From: Paludibacteraceae bacterium
Lineage (GTDB): Bacteria; Bacteroidota; Bacteroidia; Bacteroidales; Paludibacteraceae
DNA length: 43,506 bases
Assembly: GCA_024401555.1 (NCBI GenBank)
Contig: JAKSKV010000028.1
Location: forward strand, 1-43,506
Reading direction: 5' to 3'
The notes beneath the pieces are model-generated. The model was not told the DNA's origin. It did not search any database and was given only the letters and a program-made list of their open reading frames with translations. The position numbers and the translations under genes were made by a program. Each line of letters opens with the position of its first letter. The first letter of the stretch is position 1. Of the stretch, positions 22,412 through 30,987 are shown in pieces.

Positions 22412-22936
22412 TCAAGAAAAATAGAGGTTTGCCTCTTCTTCTCGTCTCCTAACAAGTCCTGGCAATACAACGCCATTTCCCAATCGCCATTTTGCGAATT
22501 CGGTTCTGATGTCCGGATTGTTAGGGTTTTCATTGACAAGTTTCAGGAGCGTTGATTTCTTGAGGTTGTTCAGGCCGAGGTTGAAGGCGAAGGATACAAG
22601 TGCGTCAAATTGGTTTTGCGTCAGCTGTTTGTTCACAAGTCTGTTCACTCCATCCTCAAACACCTTCAGATCATTCAGGAAAAGCGTTTCGGCCTGCTTC
22701 TCCGTTATGGTTTGACCTTCCCTTACGTTTGCAGTGTGTCCCCAGCCGATTGTCCAATGTCCGGTTGGGCATAAATAAGATGTAAGTTTCAAGGATTCAA
22801 ACGACTTAATCAAGTCTTTGCCTTTTTTCGATGTACTTTTAATCACACTCATGCTGTCAATCAATGTTATTGTACCAGCCGCTATCATTGCAATAGCGGC
22901 TGAAATCTTCTTAGCGATCTTATCCAAAATGATCAT
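22412..22936 (-). CDS. GH24 lysozyme with N-terminal membrane anchor
   Basis: A 174-aa T4/P21-type lysozyme (glycoside hydrolase 24), cleaving the MurNAc-GlcNAc bond of peptidoglycan. The catalytic triad region reads E47 ... C56 ... T62 (KSFESLKLTSYL, then CPTGHWTIGWGHT). Cys replaces the Asp of T4 lysozyme, a natural variant in many phage members. Residues ~8-27 are a weakly hydrophobic Ala-rich segment that could serve as a signal-anchor-release sequence, allowing export without a signal peptidase. Its start overlaps the next upstream gene by 4 bp. Confidence 0.92.
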   Translation of the reverse strand: MIILDKIAKKISAAIAMIAAGTITLIDSMSVIKSTSKKGKDLIKSFESLKLTSYLCPTGHWTIGWGHTANVREGQTITEKQAETLFLNDLKVFEDGVNRLVNKQLTQNQFDALVSFAFNLGLNNLKKSTLLKLVNENPNNPDIRTEFAKWRLGNGVVLPGLVRRREEEANLYFS

Positions 22937-24078
22937 TCTTTAGTTTTCTTTTTTTTCTTACTCTTAACCACGACAACGGCCAAAGAAGCAAGAAGAATAC
23001 CTCCGATACCCAACCAAACCAACGGCTTCTTATACCAAACCTCCTGAGCCTCCATCGCCTTGAGTTGGTTTGCCATTTCTTTGGCCTTCTCCTCCGCTTC
23101 TGCTGCTCCTTTCTCCCAATCTGCCAAGGACGGTTGATTGTTGTTGATTTCGTCTTTGGTCGGCTCCGAAATTTTGTTTTGAACGTCTGCCTTGGCATTG
23201 ATGGACGCTATCTTAATTTCCGAATAAGCCTTTACGACTGCTGCGAGCAATGTGCAGGCACCGACTATTATGGCTGCCACGACAGACGCTTCAAGAACAA
23301 ACCCCAAACCGTTTGTTCCTTTCTGCTTCGCCTCTTGTTTGAACTTCTCCAAGGCTTTCTCTGGCTTCATTCCGCATTTGGCCACGATTCCAGCTTCTGC
23401 GTTCTTGAGGATTGTGGCCTTCGTCACGTTGTTTCCACAGCCGGAGAGATAATTCAGCATCTCATTCTGCTTCATTTTCTTTCGTAGGATGGCTCTTTCG
23501 TCTCCACCTTCGCCTGTTGTGCCTGTGACAAGATAGAGCATATAAGGGCCCACTTCCTTCATCTTTTTGTTGAAGTCGTCGTCATCCAATCCGCTCAGGG
23601 GATTGTTTAACTTCCCTTTTTCGGTCTTGTAGAAGTTCTTGCTGAGTATGTTCTCGACATACCACGGCATGAAGTTTTGATTTTCGCTTGCGTCCTCGTT
23701 CGCAGCAACCCTATCTGCCAACAACTGTATAAGGCCTACAACATAACTGTTTTCCTCTTCTATTGAAGAGAAAGACTTCGAGAAACGACCTTCCGAAATG
23801 AAGTTTCCGATGACTATACCGGCACGTTTCAGCAACTCGTCATTATTTCCATAAAAAGCGATTGCCTTCAAGATTATGTAGAACATATCCATTCGGCTGT
23901 ATTGCTCTTGCAGCTCTTCTTGTGTCTGTGCGATTGCTACATATTCGTTGCAACAGTCTATCTCTGCATAACACAAAGATTCGTTGCATTTCAACCCTCC
24001 TGTATTTCTTCCTTCTGTCCAGTATGATTCCGTGGAAACTACCACGGAACCCAACATGCCTCTTTTCTTTCTCTTCAT
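22933..24078 (-). CDS. Virion membrane protein candidate with two TM segments
   Basis: A 381-aa protein. After a ~255-residue helical, Cys-containing N-terminal region there is a TM segment (VVAAIIVGACTLLAAVV, ~265-283), an acidic/Ala-rich coiled segment, and a second TM (VWLGIGGILLASLAVVVV, ~355-372) followed by a KSKKKKKTKE tail. No family is recognised. It lies at the end of the run of membrane proteins, beside the lysozyme, which suggests an internal-membrane structural or penetration protein. Confidence 0.7.
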   Translation of the reverse strand: MKRKKRGMLGSVVVSTESYWTEGRNTGGLKCNESLCYAEIDCCNEYVAIAQTQEELQEQYSRMDMFYIILKAIAFYGNNDELLKRAGIVIGNFISEGRFSKSFSSIEEENSYVVGLIQLLADRVAANEDASENQNFMPWYVENILSKNFYKTEKGKLNNPLSGLDDDDFNKKMKEVGPYMLYLVTGTTGEGGDERAILRKKMKQNEMLNYLSGCGNNVTKATILKNAEAGIVAKCGMKPEKALEKFKQEAKQKGTNGLGFVLEASVVAAIIVGACTLLAAVVKAYSEIKIASINAKADVQNKISEPTKDEINNNQPSLADWEKGAAEAEEKAKEMANQLKAMEAQEVWYKKPLVWLGIGGILLASLAVVVVKSKKKKKTKE

Positions 24079-24082
24079 GCAA

Positions 24083-24472
24083 TTATTTTTTTAGTAAAAC
24101 ATACCCTAAAAGTCCCAAAACGGTGACACCGGCAACTCCCAACGTGATGTATAAAGCCGTGTTTGCAGCTTTGTTCTGCTGTTCGTATTTATCCATCGCC
24201 ATTTGAGCGGCTTCGATTGTCTTGTTTGCAGCCGCAATCCTTTCTTGTGCAGCTCTGATGGCCGCTTCGTCCCTTTGCCTTTTTGCCTCTTCCAAGGCCA
24301 ACTCGTTTGCCGCCTTTTTTGCAGTTGCTTGATCGTTTGCAGTCTTCGCTTCTTGATACGAAGAATACATTTGTGATCCAGTTTTAACAACTGTGTCGAT
24401 CACACCTGCCCAATCCGTTTCTCCAACTCCATTGGAGGAGAAAATATCATCGTAATCGTATCTTACCATCAT
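24083..24472 (-). CDS. Ala-rich coiled coil with C-terminal TM
   Basis: A 129-aa protein: a short acidic N-terminus, a long Ala/Glu/Lys coiled coil (~45-100) and a C-terminal membrane segment (ITLGVAGVTVLGLLGYVLL). Tail-anchored coiled-coil topology. No enzymatic motif. The gene overlaps the upstream one by 4 bp. Confidence 0.7.
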   Translation of the reverse strand: MMVRYDYDDIFSSNGVGETDWAGVIDTVVKTGSQMYSSYQEAKTANDQATAKKAANELALEEAKRQRDEAAIRAAQERIAAANKTIEAAQMAMDKYEQQNKAANTALYITLGVAGVTVLGLLGYVLLKK

Positions 24473-26103
24473 TGAATTTTTGAAAAGTTATAATACTCGT
24501 CGTAGCAATCGGAATTCAACTCAAAGCCTTGATCTTCGTATGCCTCATACAATCCTTCGTAAGGTCCATAACCTTCGTAGTAAGACTTGCAATAGTCGTA
24601 AGATTGAGCGTTTGGGCGACTTCCGCTAAACATTCCGCAGTCGCACCAGTTGCAGTTTTCTGCCCTTGGATTCTTGCCGGATGCGTGATTATTGATCACA
24701 CTGTCGGACGATGATGCGAATGCCGCTATCTTCATCTCGAAGTCTTTACCTCTCATGTTGTTTACCGCTTCAAGGTCATAGAACAGACAGCCGCCTGCCT
24801 TTAGGCCTCCATATTCGGCAAAAAGAATGCTCATTTCCTCTTTGCTCGGAACTTCAAGGATGGAGAATGGCTTGTAGTAGGCCTTTGTATTGTTGAAGTA
24901 GTCGTATTGCACTCGGTAGGGTGCCAAATACTGCCTATATTCATGATAGACCTTTCCATTTGCACGGAACTTGATTTTCGGTTCTTTCACGATTGGCATT
25001 TTCACACGCACAAGAACGGAACCTCTTGCCGGAATCATCATCTTTTCGGCAACACGTTCGGTTGGCGATTCGACACCGGCCACCACCTTCGTTCCGTCAC
25101 GGTCCTCCCACTTGTAGGCTTGCTCAATCTTCTGTAACAGTTCGATCGCGATTGCCGGCTTGCTGTAATAAGCCTTCAGGTCACGATAGTTTGAACCACT
25201 CTTTTCGAGCGAATAGGATATTCCTTGCGTGTGATAGATGGCAGACAAGTCGAATAGTTCGTCTGCATTCTTTACCATGTCAATCTCGAAGTCGGAAGGT
25301 GCGAGTTTGAAGTCCATCTCCAACCTTGAATCTTGCTTCGCAACCTCGTCATACTTGATGTCAGATGTAGGGACGGCACGCATCAGATAATTGCTCCAAT
25401 ATTCCGTTTGTGCGAATGGAGACGCCTTTAGGTTGAACGCTGCATCCTTCGTTGTACGGTCGTAGATGGAGTAGTCAATTCCTCCGAAGTTAGGCATAAG
25501 AGGGTAGCACTTGTCTCCTCCGCAAGTCAATCCGCTGAAACGCAACTTCGACAAAGGCGCTTCAAAGTCGAATGGGTTGAAAACCTCAACAACGAAGTCA
25601 ATCACGTTGTATTCCCCTCGGAAGAATGGCATCACCGGCATCTGTTGGAACGGCTCCTTGTTTGATGGCCAGTCTTTCATGAAAACATTCTTTGGCCCAA
25701 CGCCAAATGTTGAATACAACTGATTTTTTTGAATTGAGTTGCTGCTGTCCAACTTCGACACGTTCAGTCTCTTAGGATCTGACATGGCAAAAAACGGACG
25801 AATGATCCTACATCTATATGCTCTTGACAATGCGTTTTGGATTCCTGAAATCATATTCAAAGCCTCCTGGCTCGAATAAACATCATCGTTAGTATAGTCG
25901 TAGAAAGGATCATACTTCTCCTTTCTGTTGCCGAAATACATTGCACCTTTGCGTGGGTCGTTGTCGTTTTCTTCTTCCTCTTCCAACACGTCTTCATCAA
26001 TCATTGTAGGGTCTTCTACAATAGGAAGATCTTCCTTCTTTCTCGAAATCAAGAAGGAGGCACCCAGTGCTGTTGTTATAAGCGATAATATTCCTGTAAT
26101 CAT
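24469..26103 (-). CDS. Large membrane-anchored beta-rich virion protein candidate
   Basis: A 544-aa protein with an N-terminal TM (ILSLITTALGASFLI), an acidic linker (DEDVLEEEEENDND), then a beta-rich body. The segment NVIDFVVEVFNPFDFEAPLS and the later IPARGSVLVRVKMPIV resemble an LEA14/LEA2-type beta-sandwich. The C-terminus is rich in Tyr, Gly and Cys (ENCNWCDCGMF; YYEGYGPYEGLYEAYEDQGF). It is the largest protein of the membrane block, and a spike base, vertex or capsid-membrane bridging role is plausible. No homologue of known function is recognised. Confidence 0.65.
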   Translation of the reverse strand: MITGILSLITTALGASFLISRKKEDLPIVEDPTMIDEDVLEEEEENDNDPRKGAMYFGNRKEKYDPFYDYTNDDVYSSQEALNMISGIQNALSRAYRCRIIRPFFAMSDPKRLNVSKLDSSNSIQKNQLYSTFGVGPKNVFMKDWPSNKEPFQQMPVMPFFRGEYNVIDFVVEVFNPFDFEAPLSKLRFSGLTCGGDKCYPLMPNFGGIDYSIYDRTTKDAAFNLKASPFAQTEYWSNYLMRAVPTSDIKYDEVAKQDSRLEMDFKLAPSDFEIDMVKNADELFDLSAIYHTQGISYSLEKSGSNYRDLKAYYSKPAIAIELLQKIEQAYKWEDRDGTKVVAGVESPTERVAEKMMIPARGSVLVRVKMPIVKEPKIKFRANGKVYHEYRQYLAPYRVQYDYFNNTKAYYKPFSILEVPSKEEMSILFAEYGGLKAGGCLFYDLEAVNNMRGKDFEMKIAAFASSSDSVINNHASGKNPRAENCNWCDCGMFSGSRPNAQSYDYCKSYYEGYGPYEGLYEAYEDQGFELNSDCYDEYYNFSKIQ

Positions 26104-26321
26104 ACCAAGTCTTGTCTGTTTAGTCTAAACTCCAAATTATCCTCCATTCTGACAAGGTCAACCATTGGGTTGACGGCCACAGTTCCACAACCTTTACGTT
26201 TGTTTTGCCCAAGTCCGGCTGTTCCTTTCTTCTTGTCGTCCTTCAAAAGGGCATACACACCAACAGCACACAAACCTAACGCTGCAATACTTGCCAACGA
26301 AATAGCACCAACTATCTTCAT
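26100..26321 (-). CDS. Small single-TM protein
   Basis: A 73-aa protein: N-terminal TM (ISLASIAALGLCAVGVYALL, ~7-26), basic KDDKKK border, a Gly/Lys-rich stretch and a short C-terminal part. This is one of the series of small membrane proteins. It overlaps the 544-aa gene by 4 bp. Confidence 0.7.
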   Translation of the reverse strand: MKIVGAISLASIAALGLCAVGVYALLKDDKKKGTAGLGQNKRKGCGTVAVNPMVDLVRMEDNLEFRLNRQDLV

Positions 26322-26340
26322 AAATCTTATTTTTTAGTTA

Positions 26341-26838
26341 TTAATACAAGCAAGTCATTCCAGACAGAAACCCAGCCTGGTCGAATTTGATATTCAACTT
26401 CTCCATCAGAGACGAACTGCACTCCTTTTTGAGCCACTCACGCAAGTTAAGACTCGTTCCGTCCATCCAGTCGAACAGCGGAGATCCGAATGTTCCGTAC
26501 TTCTTTGTGCCGAATGCCAGGACAACCATCTTCAAGTCCTCTGTTGTCAATTTGTTTCCGATGATAAGACGCTCTATTTCGTCCTCGTCGGTTCCAGAGT
26601 CCTTCATCGCATTGTATAGACGGTTGGCAATCTCCTTTGCTTGCGCCTGTGTGATAGTAGTGCCCTTGGCGTTGATCTCATCGGTTGTTTCGGTCAATAT
26701 ATTGTCCGCAGACTCCTTTTCCTTGTCCTTCTTCACGAAGATCTTATACGCACCGAAAGCCAATGCTACCGCAGTTGCGCCACCGACAATCCATGCGGAC
26801 GTCTTTATCTTACCTTTGTTGTCTCTAATGTTTATCAT
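26341..26838 (-). CDS. Membrane-anchored annexin-like protein
   Basis: A 165-aa protein. An N-terminal TM (~13-32) is followed by a linker and a helical domain whose AKEIANRLYNAMKDSGTDED and following DEIERLIIGN, DLKMVVLAFGTKKYG read like one annexin repeat (A-x-x-LY-x-AMKG-x-GTDE-x-x-I; x-x-x-AF-x-x-x-YG). In eukaryotes this repeat binds membrane with calcium; here only a structural resemblance is claimed. It may help curve or stabilise a virion membrane. Confidence 0.65.
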   Translation of the reverse strand: MINIRDNKGKIKTSAWIVGGATAVALAFGAYKIFVKKDKEKESADNILTETTDEINAKGTTITQAQAKEIANRLYNAMKDSGTDEDEIERLIIGNKLTTEDLKMVVLAFGTKKYGTFGSPLFDWMDGTSLNLREWLKKECSSSLMEKLNIKFDQAGFLSGMTCLY

Positions 26839-26850
26839 GATGTTTCTTTT

Positions 26851-27027
26851 TTAAACGAATTTCTTTGCCATGTCAATCCACTGTGGATTGTTGTTCAGCA
26901 ATGCGAACATCTTCTCCAGTTCAGAACCCTTAACCTTTTTTGCCGTCGCTTGTAGGTTTTGTGCGATTTTTTTTGCTTGTTCTGCACTGTCTGCGTCAAT
27001 TGATAATGTAATCTTAAACTTTGCCAT
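26851..27027 (-). CDS. Small basic alpha/beta protein
   Basis: A 58-aa protein; ATG 27027 was chosen because the longer in-frame version would start inside the upstream gene's end. MAKFKITLSIDADSAEQAKK begins with a strand and an amphipathic helix. Function unknown. Confidence 0.6.
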   Translation of the reverse strand: MAKFKITLSIDADSAEQAKKIAQNLQATAKKVKGSELEKMFALLNNNPQWIDMAKKFV

Positions 27028-27047
27028 AATTCTTTGTGTTTTATAAA

Positions 27048-27290
27048 TTATTCTTTCCCTTTCAGTGATTCGTCGCAAGGTTTGTCAACAAGTCGTTGGG
27101 AACAGTCCTTGCGATAACAGATGAGACGCTTGATGTCCTTCACTTCTGCCTCCAATTCCTTCACTTCCTTCTTGTATTTGAGGATAGCCGTCAGACCTCC
27201 TGAACTGATGAATATGCTCAATATAGAAAGACATTCTTTTATGTTGCCCATCAGAGCAACCACTATTGTTGATGCGTCGCTTCCTTCCAT
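27048..27290 (-). CDS. Small protein with TM and coiled coil
   Basis: An 80-aa protein: hydrophobic segment (ILSIFISSGGLTAIL) around residues 23-37, then a charged coiled coil (KKEVKELEAEVKDIKRL) and a Cys-containing tail (CYRKDC, PCDES). The topology resembles small phage lysis or holin-associated proteins such as XhlA-like ones, but its location in the virion-protein block argues equally for a structural role. Confidence 0.55.
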   Translation of the reverse strand: MEGSDASTIVVALMGNIKECLSILSIFISSGGLTAILKYKKEVKELEAEVKDIKRLICYRKDCSQRLVDKPCDESLKGKE

Positions 27291-27302
27291 ACACTTAATT
27301 AT

Positions 27303-28208
27303 TTAAACTGTTTGATAAAGTCCATCATCCTCCTTATCCTCTTCGACTTTAACTTCTTCTTGCGGTTCGCTTTGCGGAGTTTGATTTTGCGAAGGCGGCT
27401 CTTGCTGTCCTATTCCGAACAATCCGCATAAGATTGGAGACTTTGAAATCAACGATTCTGCTGCAGAAGACAAGGCAAGACTTCCGACAGCTGCAATCCT
27501 TTGATTCTTTATGCTCATCTCATCGAATTGATCGGCCTTCTCCTGCAACTCATCGTTTTCGTCTTCCAACTTTTCGATTTGCATTTTTAAGGAGAGTATT
27601 TCGTTCTTTGCCGCCTCCAACTCTGCTTTAAGGCGTGAATTGTCCTTTTCCAGTTCAATCATCCTTTCAAGCTGCTTCTGATTCTCGAAGTCCCTTTGCA
27701 TCGTGCGCTTCTGTGCCTCAAGAAGCACACCGCTAACGCCAAACTGCTCGTTTACGCCACCCAAGCCTTGCATGCCTAAAAATGCCTGTCCGAACATTTC
27801 CCAAGCATTTACGTTCATATCGGGTATGAAACTTTGTTGCTGCTGTTGTTGTTTCTCTTCCTGTCTGTTGTCCACATTTGGCTGTTGTTGTGGACAGATG
27901 GAATTTCCGTCGAACGAATAAACGTCGTCGATGAAGTACCTCTTTGGATTTCCCTTACCTCCACTTACCCATACTTGGATCTTAACCTGCGAACAACCTC
28001 TCTTGTGCAAATCATCAATGGTGGCGCAGAAATTCTGATAGGATTCGTGTCCGTCGTTGTCCGAATTGCTTCGCTTGGGACCCTTCCACGAAGATCCCAA
28101 CTGTGGGATGATGTAGAATATATCCCAATTTGCATGGCTCTTTCCGGCGATGTAATCCTTTACTTCGTCCTTGATTAGAGCGATTTGACTTTCAATTTCC
28201 TCTGTCAT
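27303..28208 (-). CDS. Late protein with N-terminal domain, Q-rich linker and long coiled coil
   Basis: A 301-aa protein. The N-terminal ~110 residues form a globular domain (YIIPQLGSSWKGPKR; VKIQVWVSGGKGNPKRYFID), followed by a poly-Gln linker, then a coiled coil (~170-225) and an acidic Pro/Gln-rich tail ending DDGLYQTV. Function not recognised; a scaffold or replication-assembly link is possible. The upstream 28209-28326 stretch is non-coding. Confidence 0.6.
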   Translation of the reverse strand: MTEEIESQIALIKDEVKDYIAGKSHANWDIFYIIPQLGSSWKGPKRSNSDNDGHESYQNFCATIDDLHKRGCSQVKIQVWVSGGKGNPKRYFIDDVYSFDGNSICPQQQPNVDNRQEEKQQQQQQSFIPDMNVNAWEMFGQAFLGMQGLGGVNEQFGVSGVLLEAQKRTMQRDFENQKQLERMIELEKDNSRLKAELEAAKNEILSLKMQIEKLEDENDELQEKADQFDEMSIKNQRIAAVGSLALSSAAESLISKSPILCGLFGIGQQEPPSQNQTPQSEPQEEVKVEEDKEDDGLYQTV

Positions 28209-28326
28209 ATTCTTTGTGTTTTGTTATTGGTTCTTTGAAACAATATTTGCAAAAACATTACTTAACCATCAGATTATCAATTATTCACAAAAGCCAATTC
28301 ATCGTCAACATTTGCAATAACTGCCG

Positions 28327-28674
28327 TTATTCATTTGCGGAAATCTTAATGATGTTTATAACCATCGGATCCAAATCGTTTCCGGTCCTCTTTACGTTGA
28401 TGAACTGCTTCATCACCTTGTGTATGTTTACGCCCATGGCCGACACCCTGAGAGACGATCCCGATATACAGTCGGAAGCCGAAGAAATGCTCACGCAATC
28501 ATTGTTTGAAAGCTGGTCAGATCCGAAAAATACAGATGATATGATGGCTGTGTCTGCTCCGATTGATACGCACTTGCATGCACCATCGACAACAATCTCT
28601 TCCGTCGAAACAATCGGCTCAAACCCATTTCTTCTGATCTTTTCCTGCTCTATTGTCACAATCTTATTCAGCAT
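28327..28674 (-). CDS. Beta-rich late protein (115 aa)
   Basis: A 115-aa protein. The start at 28674 overlaps the upstream stop (ATGCTGA), so it is preferred over an ATG 33 bp further up. The body is Val/Ile/Ser-rich (VDGACKCVSIGADTAIISSV) with several Cys, consistent with a small beta-sandwich. First of four adjacent beta-rich proteins leading to the coat candidate. Unknown function. Confidence 0.6.
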   Translation of the reverse strand: MLNKIVTIEQEKIRRNGFEPIVSTEEIVVDGACKCVSIGADTAIISSVFFGSDQLSNNDCVSISSASDCISGSSLRVSAMGVNIHKVMKQFINVKRTGNDLDPMVINIIKISANE

Positions 28675-29165
28675 TCTTCGCCTCCTTTCCTTCTGATTAT
28701 GTAACATTCAACATCGTAGGCGAACAAGAACTTTTTATCTCGATCGTAAACCGGCATGAAGTTGTCCGGCACATTGTTGACATTCTCATTCACGACAATC
28801 CTTACAGACGAATAAGGCTTCTTGTAATCAACCGGGATGATTATCTTGTTGAGCGTTGCGCCATACTTAACTTGGATAGGCACAGCAGGCGATATGACAT
28901 CTCCGTTGTCAACGCTAACGGAAGCCGTTGCGAATGATCCGTCCGTCTTGCTGAGCAAACCTTCGTTCAACGAAAGAAGTTGAAGTATTCCAAGCCCGCC
29001 ATCAAATACGATTGACGTGTCCTTTTCCACGATTTTTGTTGCCGAAATTGGGACATATACGGCCACTCCAACTATATTGCCATTTGTCGGGGAAATAGGA
29101 ACATCTATCTTGAAGGAAGAACCTAACAAGTGCGGCTCAACTTTATGTTTAATCAATTCAATCAT
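28668..29165 (-). CDS. Beta-rich capsid-type protein candidate (165 aa)
   Basis: A 165-aa protein with alternating hydrophobic strands throughout and a last strand LFAYDVECYIIRRK. The early segment ISPTNGNIVGVAVYVPISAT and middle VKYGATLNKIIIPVDYK fit a jelly-roll-like beta-sandwich. It overlaps its neighbours on both sides. It may be a minor capsid or vertex protein; sequence alone does not prove the fold. Confidence 0.6.
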   Translation of the reverse strand: MIELIKHKVEPHLLGSSFKIDVPISPTNGNIVGVAVYVPISATKIVEKDTSIVFDGGLGILQLLSLNEGLLSKTDGSFATASVSVDNGDVISPAVPIQVKYGATLNKIIIPVDYKKPYSSVRIVVNENVNNVPDNFMPVYDRDKKFLFAYDVECYIIRRKGGEEC

Positions 29166-29541
29166 TGTCGAGCAAAAGATATAGATATAACTTGCAGTCG
29201 GAAGTCAACGCTCCGTTTGGATCCTTAACCTCCAATTCAACCATGCTGTTTTGGGCCAAAATGCCATCAGACTCCTTTATCTCGAATATGGTATCTTTTC
29301 TTGAAACGAGCGGAGACTGCAACATAAGAGAGACGTGAGTGCCGACTGGCAACACTTCCTTTCCACCGATTCGTAGGCTGCATGTCAAGTCGGATGCGTA
29401 GATTTGAGCGAATTCCTGCAACGTCAAACTCTTTGCCAACGAGAAGATGACACCTGCCACTCTCTTGAAGTCGCTTCTTGTTCTTTCGTTGATCACCAAC
29501 TTGTCGCCAGTTACCTGGAATCTTTGATATACTTTATTCAT
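29158..29541 (-). CDS. Beta-rich capsid-type protein candidate (127 aa)
   Basis: A 127-aa protein with strands at both ends (YQRFQVTGDKLVINERT ... CKLYLYLLLDND) and the turn VKDPNGALTSD near the end. It is one of the adjacent short beta-sandwich-like proteins that finish in a hydrophobic terminal strand. It overlaps both neighbours by 4-8 bp. Function inferred only from context. Confidence 0.6.
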   Translation of the reverse strand: MNKVYQRFQVTGDKLVINERTRSDFKRVAGVIFSLAKSLTLQEFAQIYASDLTCSLRIGGKEVLPVGTHVSLMLQSPLVSRKDTIFEIKESDGILAQNSMVELEVKDPNGALTSDCKLYLYLLLDND

Positions 29542-30287
29542 ATCCTATCTATTTGAATTTTACTTACAAAAAACAAGGCCATCGTATAATCAGGCTGCAT
29601 GTTGTGAAGCCTGATCCGTGGCTCCTTACCCACATCTACCACATCGTCCGGAAAATTCCACTTGACGTCCTTCCAAGTGCATTTGCCGAACGGCATGATG
29701 TCTCTATAGTCAAACAAAGGCATAAGCGTATCGTTGTCGTCAATAGACACTTCAATAGGACTAATGCCAGAGTACATTACCGGTTTACGGCTTCTTAGAT
29801 AGCAGAAGAATGATTGAGGCTTGTATTTTAGCGTCAACTGCTTTATCTCATCATTCATCTCCTTGCTCTCTATGAAAACAATCTCTTCTTTTTCAACTTC
29901 CCCATCTGTTGATATGTCGAACACAACATCAAGCGAATCATCAACAGGCATTTCCGACACCTTGACCACTCCCTTGGTCGTGTTGACGCAAGATGGTATT
30001 TCAAAGAGCCTATAGTCGAGCGTTCCAACGGCCATGTGGTTCATGAACACAGAGACGCCGCTACCGTATATGTCAGAATATGACTTTAGGTTAGCGATGA
30101 AAGGTTCGACAATAAGATCCTTACAAAGTGATATGCCGTCTAACTCAACCGTTATTCTTGGGTTGATGATGTCCGGATCGTCCAACTTCTCGCCCTTCTT
30201 AACGAAAAAGAATCCCCTGATGCTTTTTGTCTCGGCTGGAAGTGTTGTGATTGTCTGCGATGTCGATGTTGGGATTGTGAATAGCAT
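29538..30287 (-). CDS. Beta-rich capsid-type protein candidate (249 aa)
   Basis: A 249-aa protein starting ATG 30287, just downstream of the coat-gene terminator; a longer frame would run into the terminator. The body is beta-rich (KSIRGFFFVKKGEKLDD; PRITVELDGISLCKDLI) and ends RLHNMQPDYTMALFFVSK. It could be a second capsid or spike protein with two beta domains. Confidence 0.6.
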   Translation of the reverse strand: MLFTIPTSTSQTITTLPAETKSIRGFFFVKKGEKLDDPDIINPRITVELDGISLCKDLIVEPFIANLKSYSDIYGSGVSVFMNHMAVGTLDYRLFEIPSCVNTTKGVVKVSEMPVDDSLDVVFDISTDGEVEKEEIVFIESKEMNDEIKQLTLKYKPQSFFCYLRSRKPVMYSGISPIEVSIDDNDTLMPLFDYRDIMPFGKCTWKDVKWNFPDDVVDVGKEPRIRLHNMQPDYTMALFFVSKIQIDRI

Positions 30288-30306
30288 GGATCTTGATTTT
30301 TTAAAC

Positions 30307-30346
30307 AAAAAAAAGAGAGTGAGGGACAATCTTCCACTCACCCTCT
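30307..30346 (-). terminator. Strong terminator behind the coat candidate gene
   Basis: On the minus strand AGAGGGTGAG pairs with CTCACTCTCT (one G-U), followed by a run of seven to eight T. It lies between the 192-aa gene and the next gene, giving the coat candidate a discrete, probably abundant transcript. Confidence 0.88.
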
Positions 30347-30368
30347 TATCGTAACTTCGTTGCTCAGA

Positions 30369-30947
30369 TTACGAAATGATCAATGAGCCGATCAACTCGA
30401 TGCGGACAGCCGTGTTTGTAACGGTAGCACCGCTGTTGATGCGCAATGTTGGCACGATCTCACTTTGAGGAGTGATCAATCGTGGACAGTCAAGCTCATA
30501 GTAGCCAATTGAACGGTTAGAGTCGGTTGTGTTGAAAAGTTGACAAGAGTTGCGTGGGAAGGCTGTTCCTCCCGCAACTGTGATGTCCAACTCTGCGTTC
30601 TTGATTACGTCAGCAGCAACACCGAAAGATGCGCCAGCCAAATCGGCAGCAGAGTCACCTGATACAGTAGCAGACAACACTCGAATACCCTTCAAGAGGA
30701 AGTATTGTGCAGCCTCCATCTTTCTGTTGTTCAAGTTTGTCACCCCCTCTACCTTGTTGTCGCTTGCTTGCATCAACTCTGTCGTACCGGCTGAAACCTT
30801 GCGAGTTGCATAAAATGACGCATCTACGATTTTAAGTGTGTGGTTTGCCAAACGCTCTACGATCTCAACTGGTAATACTCCTTGCTCTGCCAACTTCTCC
30901 ATCTCGATGAGGGAAGTCGAATTCTTTGTACCTACAAATGGATTCAT
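30369..30947 (-). CDS. Candidate major coat protein (192 aa)
   Basis: A 192-aa protein. The N-terminus MNPFVGTKNSTSLIEMEKLA is helical; the rest has Ala/Gly/Thr-rich beta segments (FYATRKVSAGTTELMQ; AELDITVAGGTAFPRNSC) and ends in VRIELIGSLIIS. No tailed-phage HK97 coat signature is recognised. Reasons to suspect the major coat: neutral composition, lack of enzymatic motifs, a flanking strong terminator, and location between the membrane proteins and other beta-rich proteins. An alternative is a major structural protein other than coat. Confidence 0.55.
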   Translation of the reverse strand: MNPFVGTKNSTSLIEMEKLAEQGVLPVEIVERLANHTLKIVDASFYATRKVSAGTTELMQASDNKVEGVTNLNNRKMEAAQYFLLKGIRVLSATVSGDSAADLAGASFGVAADVIKNAELDITVAGGTAFPRNSCQLFNTTDSNRSIGYYELDCPRLITPQSEIVPTLRINSGATVTNTAVRIELIGSLIIS

Positions 30948-30987
30948 TTCTTTAATTTTTTATTAATTATTTACTCGTTTTTTTTGA

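Noticed and set aside
22411-22539. N-terminal extension of the spanin-like protein
   Set aside because: It lies within the lysozyme gene; the ATG at 22410 directly precedes the membrane anchor.
24993-25310. Plus-strand frames inside the 544-aa late gene region
   Set aside because: Antisense shadows; no promoter, no domain, all neighbours run leftward.
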